Assembly (NCBI RefSeq): GCF_000003815.2
Contig: NC_049982.1
Coordinates: 1,147,604-1,211,603 of the forward strand
From: Branchiostoma floridae
Lineage: Eukaryota > Chordata > Leptocardii > Amphioxiformes > Branchiostomatidae
Direction: 5' to 3'
DNA length: 64,000 nt
Shown: one piece after another, positions 1 to 8,703 of the stretch
Numbering within the stretch: position 1 is the stretch's first letter
Layout: each line of letters begins with the position of its first letter
Translations under genes and position numbers: made by a program
Notes under the pieces: generated by a model
The model's input: only the letters and a program-made list of their open reading frames with translations
Databases searched by the model: none
Told to the model about the DNA's origin: nothing

Positions 1-15
1 CGTGGAACTCTAGTT
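1..15. repeat. 3' tip of a dispersed repeat cut by the window edge
   Basis: These 15 bases are identical to 63599-63613, the end of the long dispersed repeat at 62703-63613. The window therefore probably begins just inside another copy of the same element. With only 15 bases the match is suggestive. Confidence 0.4.
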
Positions 16-55
16 ATTGATGAAGACAGTGACTATAACAATCAATAAAGCATAG

Positions 56-242
56 TACAGTGGAAGCCATGGCCAGTTAATTGCACAACGGATAAACGCA
101 CACTTCTGTTAACTGCACGGAATCCCCAAATCCCAAACCGGTGCGGACCAGCTAGATAACTTCGCATTATTGCACCAACCGAATAATTGCACCAAATTCA
201 CTGGCACTGAATAGGCCGTGCAATTACGCGGCTTCTACTGTA
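56..242. mobile_element. Short MITE with imperfect terminal inverted repeats (TA target site)
   Basis: The left end reads TACAGTGGAAGCC and the right end is its near inverse, GGCTTCTACTGTA. Further in, TAATTGCAC on the left is mirrored by GTGCAATTA on the right. The element is about 187 bp, has no coding capacity and is flanked by TA. The CAGT start and TA target suggest a pogo/Tigger-type non-autonomous element; that assignment is inference. Confidence 0.55.
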
Positions 243-1404
243 CAATGCTTAACTTTCGTCCAACACAAAGGTGTGCACAGAGTAAATTTTCAACGACCAC
301 TGTTGCCTTGTTCATGATCATCAGTATATGCTGAAGAAGGCGACAATGGTTGTTGAATATGTGATCCTTGTTTACCCTTGTTTGAGAAGAACGTTTAGCA
401 TTGTACTATGATTTAATTACTATCAACACAGATGAACTTTCATGATAAATTACTAAGGCAATTTAGCTTTCAATCCGATTATATAAGTATATGATCTGAC
501 ACTACTTGCACAGAAATGTCTAACTTTCAGCGACAAAGATCAGTATACTTCTCAACAACTATTGTTTTTTTGTTTGTTTCAGTTTTCTATACATTATATA
601 AGATTAATTCATTCTTTCAATACAATTCTGGCACGGTACCATTTACACAGTCAGTGTTGCAAGGACATAAAGAAGTTTAATATCAGGACATTATATAACA
701 ACTTCGAAAACAGTGAGCAAAATTACTTTAACCATAAAACGCACATACACAAATTTGAAGCTCTCTATGTTGAAGAAAATAGTAGGAAGGGGGATTCAGC
801 GTCAGCTTTTCTATCAATATTTATTTTGGCCGGGCCTGACTTTTTATCCCAAATGGTCTCCGTGGCCCGGAGCGATACTGGGCATGGTTGTGTACAGGTC
901 GGAAAGGTTCCGAGACCTTTAATCAGAACAAAGCCGTCTAGCCGGGTGATTGCGGATTTGACCGAGCTCGGAAACAGTGTGTGGTTGTTTTTTTCACACT
1001 GTACAAGGCATTACATACAGGTTTGTACAGGTTTGGAGGAGTGGGGCGCCAGGGCCACTAGTACTGCTGGCATTGTTGCCACGGCGGGGCATTTCACATC
1101 TGATAAGATTGATTCTTCCAAACTCAAGGCTGGACCACATGCAAAGGCGAGACTGACTTAAGCTATTGTATCTTACATGGCATTGGTAGAAACGTCACGC
1201 CTTCTATGATTGATGAGCATTTTGTGTCTGTCTACAAGTTCTGACGCTTCCTTAAGTGTGTATCAATCTAAAACATGTCGCAACGACGCAGCATCTTGCA
1301 TGCACCATCCCGTCGAAACTAGCTTCAGATCGTATATTTCATGACATTGATAGAACCGTTACGACTTTTACGATTGGCGACCTTTCCGTTGGTGCCTACA
1401 TAAC
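243..1404. other. 5' flank of the LRR-Ig gene, no supported gene
   Basis: A 199-codon open frame at 562-1161 shows no recognisable domain, has skewed composition and lacks a convincing start context. I do not call it. Promoter and 5' UTR of the gene at 1405 must lie here, but I see no clear TATA box. Confidence 0.4.
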
Positions 1405-4023
1405 ATGACAATGCCCAGGCTTGCAGTGTTAGTTGTGCTCATGGTCCGTTTTGTCGCCTGCTTCTCTTGTATTAACTTTGAATGCTGCGATGTAAGCGGG
1501 GAGAATCCCCCCACAGTGATCAACTGCACCAAGAAAGGGAATATCCAAGGAATCTCGACTCTCCTACCTGTAACTCTTCAGGTTCTGGTGATCAAGTCTC
1601 AAATGATTGATTATAAAGTCATCACACGCGACCATCTTCCCTATCTCCCAAACCTCCATTTTCTGGCCATCATAAACAGTCGAGTGGCGACGGTTCATCT
1701 TGGTTCATTCGAGGCGCTACCAAATTTGACGACCCTCGACCTAAGTGGGAACAAGATTCGGAAGCTCCAGGCCGGGACATTCAGAGGACTGCAACAGCTT
1801 CGAACTCTGGATCTTCAAAGAAACCACATTCGTTCCGTAGACAACGGGACCTTTGTTGAGTTGCATAAACTCGAAAAGCTGGACCTTTCTGGAAATTGTC
1901 TTCCTCGCATCCCGGAAGACATCTGGATCCTCAAGTCTGTCATAGAAGTCAACCTTAGCCTCAATAAAATTCTCCAGTCGCCACTTGAAGACTTACAAAG
2001 ATTCGAGCGCACTGAATCTTTGACCTTGAATGGGGCCGGTGTACTGGAGAAGTTCGACTGCACAGCTCTAGGAATAAGGGACTTTATATTCAGACACAGG
2101 CACTTGCGTTGGGATGTTTACTGTACACCTGAAAATGGAGGGCTAACGTTTCTGAACGAGCGTGCTTTGGACAGCCTCACATGCGAAGCACCTAAAATAT
2201 CTATCGTTCCGACCACACAAGCTGTGAACATACAGGAGACTGTCTCCTTCACTTGCCGGGCGGACTGTAAGGAGCGTCTCCACTTTTCGTGGCTTCTACC
2301 CAACGGGGAAGAACTTCCGTCCACATCTGAATACACGGAGCAGTACACCAAAGCAATCATGCGACAGTGCAAATTTACCAACGTGAGAACCTACGAGAAG
2401 CGAACCGTGTGTTACTCTGTATTAAACATAACCACGACAAGCGGAGCAAATGACACAGCAGGTACGTACACGTGCAGAGTAACAGGAAATCACACACTGA
2501 GCGCGTCTGCATCCTCCAACCTAACCATGAACAACGTCCAGGTGAGTGATACACTAGAAGGTAAGGTAACACATCAGCAACACGCTGGGACCACACCGCA
2601 TAGCGCTGTTGAAGGACTAGACACCGATGACGTAACACGAGAGAATAAGAACATCATCATCTTGTTGTCAGGTAAAGCGCATGGAGAACCAGACAGTCGC
2701 GGTAACATTTCTGTTTACGTGGTGCTGTCCTGCTCCTTCGTCGTCTATGTGATCCTGGTTGTCGCTTTGACGGTTAGAGAAGTGAGAACGCGAACGAAAG
2801 AGCGAAACAGGCACGTTAGATCCAGAGATGAATTCAACCGGATGTCAAACGCTGAAGAAGATAACAAGACCTACGAAAACGACGACCAGTTCTTACACGA
2901 AGAAGATTCTGGAAATAGGGGCATCTATGAAAACGACGACCAGTTTTCAGACAGAGATTTCGGGGATAAAACTTATGAAAATGACGACCAGCTTCCAGCC
3001 GAGGACGCCGAAGATCAACTTTATGAAAATAACGACCAGTTCTCTGACGGAGAAGCTGAGCACGTCTATGATAATGACGATGAACTTTCGCCAAAGTATC
3101 ACCAGCGGAAGATGCCCCATCGCGCACCAGCACACCCACTACCCGACAACGCTGTTGAAGCAACACCTTCGCATAGACCGAGACGCATCAACCGCAAGAT
3201 ACTGAAACCATCCATGTGCAAAGCTAAAGTCACGGTCGTGGAAGAAGGGATAGAAGAGGGCCATTATGACAACGACAGCCGAAGATGTGGCCAGGCAGGT
3301 ACGAAATCGGCGGGGAATCACATGGGCACTAAGGTCTCAAGACATGCGACGTCTGAGGCTCAGCGTAAACGGGTTTATGACAACGAAAGGCAGCTAAGAG
3401 AGTCATTGTCAAGAAAGCTTACCAAAGGCATCACAACAGGCTCTAACGTTTTTGCGACGAAAACGTCTGAATTTGGATTCGGGAATTACGACAATGAAAT
3501 ACAAAAGAGGGCCAGTAGATTCACACGACCCAGAAACCCGGACATGTCAAGAGACAGCCTCTATGTGAGCCGATCGTCGATCATCGCAGCCAAACGCAGA
3601 ACCAGGCAGCCCGCGGGTGCTAGACCCTGGGATAACGTCGTGTTCAGGGCACCAGATCAGGTGGGACATTACAACAACGAAGGGCGGTTTATTGCTTTTG
3701 CCGAATCTACAAAAAGATCTGCTGACAAACGGCCACCCAACTTGCGAAGTAGAGGCCATATGAGGCAGGGAAAGGCTGACAATAGTGCACAAGAGGACGG
3801 GGCATCAGGGTTTGACATGAACAATCAAGGCATCAATGACTACATCACTGAAAAACGCGCTGGTCCATCCGAGCCTGACTATCTGGATATACAGAAAGCT
3901 GACTCCAACATCCAGACATCAGACGAAATGAGTGATGACAACAGCTCAGATCATGAATATTTTGCATTCCCAGGTTCATCCGGGGAAACCAACGAACAGC
4001 ATTCTACCACAGGATACCCCTGA
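1405..4023 (+). CDS. Single-exon LRR-Ig transmembrane receptor with YxN-rich tail
   Basis: This 872-residue type I membrane protein is encoded without introns. Residues 1 to about 19 form a signal peptide. Leucine-rich repeats (LxxLxLxxN pattern) run from about 80 to 195 and are capped by a cysteine-rich region with C219, C240 and C260. An Ig-like domain follows, with C284, W296 and the AGTYTC signature ending at C357. Several NxT/S sites are present. The membrane helix is residues 435-457. The 415-residue cytoplasmic tail has nine YxN motifs (Y490, 508, 524, 540, 555, 621, 658, 695, 756), the first five spaced 15-18 residues apart; other tyrosines are at 720, 813, 826 and 852. In vertebrates pYxN is the consensus docking site for the GRB2 SH2 domain, so a signalling receptor or adhesion role is inferred. 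LRR-Ig genes are known to be expanded in amphioxus; I cannot name an orthologue. The tail may once have been longer (see 4024-4175). Confidence 0.85.
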   Translation: MTMPRLAVLVVLMVRFVACFSCINFECCDVSGENPPTVINCTKKGNIQGISTLLPVTLQVLVIKSQMIDYKVITRDHLPYLPNLHFLAIINSRVATVHLGSFEALPNLTTLDLSGNKIRKLQAGTFRGLQQLRTLDLQRNHIRSVDNGTFVELHKLEKLDLSGNCLPRIPEDIWILKSVIEVNLSLNKILQSPLEDLQRFERTESLTLNGAGVLEKFDCTALGIRDFIFRHRHLRWDVYCTPENGGLTFLNERALDSLTCEAPKISIVPTTQAVNIQETVSFTCRADCKERLHFSWLLPNGEELPSTSEYTEQYTKAIMRQCKFTNVRTYEKRTVCYSVLNITTTSGANDTAGTYTCRVTGNHTLSASASSNLTMNNVQVSDTLEGKVTHQQHAGTTPHSAVEGLDTDDVTRENKNIIILLSGKAHGEPDSRGNISVYVVLSCSFVVYVILVVALTVREVRTRTKERNRHVRSRDEFNRMSNAEEDNKTYENDDQFLHEEDSGNRGIYENDDQFSDRDFGDKTYENDDQLPAEDAEDQLYENNDQFSDGEAEHVYDNDDELSPKYHQRKMPHRAPAHPLPDNAVEATPSHRPRRINRKILKPSMCKAKVTVVEEGIEEGHYDNDSRRCGQAGTKSAGNHMGTKVSRHATSEAQRKRVYDNERQLRESLSRKLTKGITTGSNVFATKTSEFGFGNYDNEIQKRASRFTRPRNPDMSRDSLYVSRSSIIAAKRRTRQPAGARPWDNVVFRAPDQVGHYNNEGRFIAFAESTKRSADKRPPNLRSRGHMRQGKADNSAQEDGASGFDMNNQGINDYITEKRAGPSEPDYLDIQKADSNIQTSDEMSDDNSSDHEYFAFPGSSGETNEQHSTTGYP

Positions 4024-4175
4024 CGTCACGGAAAACGACTACGTCACCCTCCGGAACACCACATTTCGTAACACCAAAATTGATGACGACGCCTAGACTG
4101 TGATTACATCACCTTCCCTGACACAAAAAATGATGACGCCCCAGACCACGATTACGTCACCTTCCCGAACACTCA
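4024..4175 (+). repeat. Degenerate tail-repeat units downstream of the LRR-Ig stop
   Basis: Three similar units, each containing GA(C/T)TAC(G/A)TCACC, lie at about 4037, 4102 and 4150. Translated, they give DYVTL, DYITF and DYVTF cores followed by (N/D)T. Unit 1 is in a different frame from units 2 and 3, and none is in frame with the annotated stop at 4021. The last in-frame unit of the protein (HEYFAFPG, around residue 852) resembles them. This looks like the remains of a longer tyrosine-repeat tail now in the 3' UTR. Confidence 0.5.
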
Positions 4176-4345
4176 TATGATGGAGACATATGGACGCGTC
4201 AGTCCGTCATCTTCCAGGACAGCAGTAATGAGAACAGATGAAAACGTTGTCTCTGAGAAAAAAAAAAAAAACTGCAACAGACTATCAATTTGAACCAAAC
4301 CATTTGCGTGAGAAGAGTGTTGACTTCTCCTGAAATCTTGTGAAG

Positions 4346-4445
4346 NNNNNNNNNNNNNNNNNNNNNNNNNNNNNNNNNNNNNNNNNNNNNNNNNNNNNNN
4401 NNNNNNNNNNNNNNNNNNNNNNNNNNNNNNNNNNNNNNNNNNNNN
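4346..4445. other. Assembly gap (100 N)
   Basis: Exactly 100 N, the usual placeholder for a gap of unknown size. It follows a poly-A run and the 3' flank of the LRR-Ig gene. Confidence 0.99.
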
Positions 4446-6123
4446 TCAACCTCTGCTTGGAAAGTAACGATAAGAACGTTTTATTTTCTTTAGGCAGGGA
4501 AGTTGAAGATGTACATAAATGCTGATGGTTTGGCTAAAGCATTAGAGTTTACATTAAGTTTCATAAATACATTGTAAGTTTGTGCTCAGAAAATATGTTT
4601 AGGTTTTTAGCTGAAAACAGGTGTTGCACATTGACATCATACATTTCCATGGCAACGTGGCAGACCAATCTTGCGTGTCCTTGGACTTTCTACGAAACGT
4701 GTCTCTAGTGGAGCATAAATATTTATGGTTTCTTTTGACAGACACATTAGACATTACCCAAGGTGAGATATATTGCAGTGTATATGTATAAAATATTAAT
4801 TACGGCTTTAAAAAAAAGCAACAGTTTTCCAATCATGTTAATCAGACTGAAAGTTAATGTACAAAAGACTGAGAGTAAAAATTTAAAGTACATGTATGAT
4901 ACAGGCAATGTTTTACACTGTTAGAGGTGCTTTGTCATTTTAGATTTTAGACAGGTGAATTCATGGATATTCTTATACATTGTGTACATGTTAAATTGTA
5001 GGGCTTACATGTAACTACTATTGTCAAATGGAAAAAAAAATTATCAGCTGTTTGATGACAAACTTTGCTATTTAAAAAAAATTATGTCAGTACACCTTTA
5101 TCCATAGAGTAACCTATTCATTGTTTAAAGAAACAGGGTATCTAGGGATATTATTTGACAGATTGTGGTTTCAAACTGCAATACCTTGCAATATCTATAC
5201 CAATTTGAATGCCACCATCCATTGACTTGGTATCCTTTAATACCTAGTTTTGGAAATAGGTAAAGGTGAACTCGAATTAGCATTCCTGTTGAGTAGGCGG
5301 AAATATCATGAATGAGACAACATTACATACACCAAATAATCAGTATATATTTCACTAATACATGAAAACAATAAAAAGCAAAATTCTAATACTAATAGAC
5401 AGGTCACTATAGTATTGCTGACAAGAACTGTATCTTACTACCATTAAAAATTCATGTACAGCCTAACACTGGCCAATACCTTCCAAATTTCCCTGCATGT
5501 TCAGATAATGGATGTAAATACTCTTGCCTTTTAATGTCCTAATAAATACACCAATTGACCAAGGGCATCTAAAGATGAACTTCTCAGACTTAAACTTAAA
5601 GTTCTGGCTGTTTTATAATACTCTGGAAAAAGGACAATCTTTGCTGACTGTACATAAGTCTGATTTCTTTATGATTGACAAGGAAAATTTGAATCACTCC
5701 ATGAAACTTATTCAAAGATCAACCTACTACATAAAGAGCAGATTAAGAAGAAAAAAAAGCCATATGTGTAATACAGTTACTTACTACGCTTGTGTACAAT
5801 GTCTAATGTTTCCATGTGCTGGAAATACAATACCATTAAAAATATATAGATTAAAGGCAATTTTGCCATTGTATCAGATGGAGTGATCTTCGAAGTTGTT
5901 GGATGCACTGACTAGGGTGGGCCCAAGTCTGGACCTAATTTTAGGATAGGAGGGAAAGGAAATCTTAGCTTATGCTGTTTTCAGTTCAGGGATGAAACAA
6001 TTCTGCAGTACAGTATGAACAAATTGGAATTGCATATTCAGTGTCATGATGTTGTGGCAACTTCCAAAATAGACCTGCTAACATTTCATGATTTACTGTA
6101 CTTCAACTGTGATTTGCAGTATT
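4446..6123. other. AT-rich intergenic DNA, no supported gene
   Basis: I see no conserved coding frame or structured repeat. A 120-codon frame at 5524-5886 has AT-driven composition and no recognisable motif. Confidence 0.45.
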
Positions 6124-6170
6124 TGTACGTACTTGCTTGAGTAGTTCTTGGCAGCCACCACGAGACCTAC
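6124..6170 (-). repeat. Decayed copy of the TXNL4A 3' exon end
   Basis: This segment resembles the last codons of TXNL4A at 6553-6597 (shared blocks GAGTAGT-CTTGG and CCACGAGACC on the plus strand) with several substitutions. It is the older of two partial copies downstream of the gene. Confidence 0.6.
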
Positions 6171-6469
6171 ACTGGACAGCCTGGGAGTACTGGGTGGTGT
6201 CTACTGGGCTTTAAGGCACGCCCCTAAACATGTCCTGTAAATTAGATCCATTCAGCAGGCTACCTATGGGCAGCGTAAGCCCTAACTCTGTTGGCCAGCT
6301 TAATACGTTTTATGGGAGATGATGCTAGGGTGCCCAGCAAAAGCCCATTAGCCTCTGTGCCATAGTCTGGACGTTCAAGGTACACACGAACTCTGCTTGT
6401 GACTTTTAATATGCATCTAAGTGACATCATGTGACTTCTACTATGTTTTAGTTTGTGAACTTTAGTATT

Positions 6470-6518
6470 GACATCTGTACTGTACTTGGTAGAGTAGTCC
6501 TTGGGTAACACCACAGAC
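6470..6518 (-). repeat. Second partial copy of the TXNL4A 3' exon end
   Basis: On the minus strand it still reads PKDYSTKY, the TXNL4A C-terminus. The sequence between this copy and the gene (GTTTGTGAACTTT) is also repeated, which marks this as a tandem duplication. It lies past the real stop codon and would not be translated. Confidence 0.75.
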
Positions 6519-6548
6519 CACTTGACCCCTGTTTGTGAACTTTGAACT

Positions 6549-7597
6549 TTAGTATCTGTACTTGGTTGAGTAGTCCTTGGGTGACACCACGAGACCCCGT
6601 CCCTTCCTGGCCCCCCTGTACACCACCTCGATAATGTCCACCATCTCCTGTTTGTCCTCGATAGCCCAGTTGATCTTGTTGTTATTTCCGGTGCCCAGAT
6701 CGATCATGATGTGCTTGTTCCGGTAGAAGAACATGACCGTGCAGGGGTCGTAAAGTTCGTACATCTTGCAAAAGTCCGGAATCTCCGAGATGTCCACCAG
6801 GTAGATCACCGCAAAGTTCTTGATCTTAAAGAGAAGACAAAAGAAGACATGCATGACTTGTACGTACAGAAATGACCTAGAGAGAGGTTATAATTTAGGA
6901 AAAGCATGGAAACTACACAGTCACACACACACACACACACACACACTATTCCATGTGTCCTGGGATATTCTTTACTGAATAATGAATTGGTAAATACTAT
7001 CCTTTATCTGTTCCTGTATCTGTATCGATATTGTTAGTATAACTGCCCTTAGGCATAACACACCAGCTTTATCTGTACCCATATAACCTATATAACTGGC
7101 CTTTGGCATAACACACAAGCTTTGCAGGCAAGCATCCTGCTGGCAGTGGCTGGTTATATTACACTGAGCTACACAAACCAATTGGGGCTGTTCAACCTCC
7201 TTGCACAAACCTACACTAAGTTTTAATGGTCTAACTGCAAATAAGGTCTTCATGGAGGTGGGGTCCTATTCCTGCTTGCACTGGATCTCACAAAAATCAG
7301 ACACAAACAAACCAACTTTGTCTGCGATTAAGTATAATGTCTCGTCCATTTTCATAGAGGTGGGTCCTTTACAGTTGTGGCTGAAGGGGATCACACCATT
7401 CATCAGACACACAAACAAACAAACAAACAAACAAACAAACAAACCTTGTCTGCGATGGAGTATAGCGTCTCGTCCATCTTCATGGAGGTGGGGTCCCAGT
7501 CGTGGCCGAACCGGATCACCACGACCCGGTCCTCCTCCGACAGAATGGCCTGGTCCACTTGCCAGCCATTGGTCAGATGTGGCAACATGTACGACAT
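6549..7597 (-). CDS. TXNL4A: Thioredoxin-like U5 snRNP protein DIM1 (TXNL4A)
   Basis: Two exons: 7597-7445 (51 codons, phase 0, donor AAG|GTTTGT) and 6824-6549 (91 codons plus stop TAA, acceptor TTTAAG|ATC). Together they make 142 residues, the usual length of this very conserved protein. It starts MSYMLPHL and contains the family blocks VVVIRFGHDWDPT, FAVIYLVDI, MYELYDPCTVMFF and NKHIMIDLGTGNNNKINWA, and ends PKDYSTKYRY. The fold is thioredoxin-like without a catalytic CxxC pair. The protein is a nuclear U5 / U4-U6.U5 tri-snRNP component needed for pre-mRNA splicing. It is divergent from NDUFA9, whose start is 1.1 kb away. Partial tandem copies of both exon ends surround it. An in-frame ATG three codons upstream (7606) is possible, but the family starts at MSYM. 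Confidence 0.95.
6922..6946. repeat. (CA)n microsatellite in the TXNL4A intron
   Basis: About a dozen uninterrupted CA dinucleotides in the single intron of TXNL4A. Confidence 0.9.
7230..7400 (-). repeat. Two decayed tandem copies of the TXNL4A exon 1 end in the intron
   Basis: The segment 7319-7400 aligns with exon 1 plus donor (7443-7525) with scattered changes. The segment at about 7240-7300 is a shorter, more diverged copy of the same part (GGAGGTGGGGTCC then GGATC). A (CAAA)n tract at 7411-7443 joins the copies to the real donor. They are not translated in any consistent frame. Confidence 0.75.
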
Positions 7598-7680
7598 GGC
7601 GACCAATCAACAGCTGTCCTTTCTGAGGGTAAAAAACCTGCGGTGTCCATTGTCAAGTGTTACATCATAAAAGATTCATA

Positions 7681-7892
7681 TACTGTAAATGCAGAAATGT
7701 TCGCGGTGGATTAATGTTCGCGGTTTTCACGGCGACCACTTTACCGCGAAATTAAATCCACCGCGAACATTTTTCTATTAAGGTATTAGACTGCAGTAGA
7801 TGGTGTTACCGCGAAATTTAATCCACCGCGAAAAGTCATTTTTCCCGCTACCGCGAAATTAAATCCCCGCGAACTTAAATGCATTTACAGTA
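7681..7892. mobile_element. MITE with perfect 12-bp inverted ends
   Basis: It starts TACTGTAAATGC and ends GCATTTACAGTA, an exact inverse, giving CTGTAAATGC ends between TA target sites. It is 212 bp long, with several internal copies of ACCGCGAAATTAAATCC. It sits 84 bp upstream of the TXNL4A start codon, in the divergent promoter region. Confidence 0.75.
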
Positions 7893-8657
7893 TTACAATT
7901 TACATATGCAAACTTGCTCATGAAAATGGGTCTTCCCTCCAATAATTTGTGAATAGAGCTATACTACATGTAGCTTCTTTCTGTATTCTTGAATGCCACA
8001 ATAGAAGAATCCTTGTTTTGAATTTGATCTAAGAAAAATTTCAAAGAAATTTTGTGACATCTTGATCATAATTGCAGTTGCTTTTTTGTTGTTAAAACTT
8101 GCCAGAAGTAAGAGGAAATAAGAACTCTGAAAACTGCTGTACTAAAGCATGTCTGCTTCATATATCCTACAGTTGCTACAAGTCTGCTGTATATATGCTA
8201 TATGGTATTAAAATTTTAGCACAAAATCATTTCTGCCCCCCTCCCCCATATCAACAACAGAAATATATGCAGAAGTGAATGGACAAGACAAAACCAACCT
8301 TTTCAGTAAAATAGTTCCTTCCTGCGTCCCCTTAACAGGCTTTCCTGACGTATGAGTAGTTCTGGAACTCCAATGTGTAATATTTGTAAAATTATTTAAA
8401 AATGCAATGAGTAATTTTGCGAGAAAAGGGCGAAAGCAGCCAAGGTTTCGAGATTTTTCCGGTTTTACACTAATTACAGCTCAGGTCACAGTGACGTAGG
8501 GGTCAAAGGTTATTTGCTTGGAAGAAAATACTTTAAATATAAAACCTTTTTTTATCTTTAATATCTATTGTACAAAAGAAGGCGATTTTTTTGAATCACC
8601 CTGCGAGTTTTTGTTTTGTTTTGTACTTTACCTCTTTTCTTTTTTTTCCCTAACGTA
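7893..8657. other. Divergent intergenic region between TXNL4A and NDUFA9
   Basis: No coding feature seen. It becomes pyrimidine-rich from about 8600, just ahead of the NDUFA9 start. Confidence 0.4.
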
Positions 8658-8666
8658 TCTCGCGAG
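8658..8666 (+). promoter_or_regulatory. TCTCGCGAG core-promoter motif upstream of NDUFA9
   Basis: TCTCGCGAG lies 38 bp ahead of the NDUFA9 ATG, in a TATA-less, pyrimidine-rich stretch. It matches nine of ten bases of the TCTCGCGAGA element bound by BANP in CpG-type promoters of housekeeping genes. Its use here is inferred. Confidence 0.45.
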
Positions 8667-8703
8667 GATTCACGAGAGTTTGGCTGAAGGCTGCAAGAAG
8701 AAA

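Noticed and set aside
562-1161. 199-codon plus-strand frame upstream of the LRR-Ig gene
   Set aside because: No domain, signal peptide or splice logic, and composition unlike a coding exon.
2834-3166. Minus-strand and alternative-frame open frames inside the LRR-Ig gene
   Set aside because: Shadows created by the tyrosine-repeat codons; the plus-strand frame has a signal peptide, domains and a membrane helix.
5524-5886. 120-codon frame in AT-rich DNA
   Set aside because: No motif and low-complexity codon use; consistent with chance.
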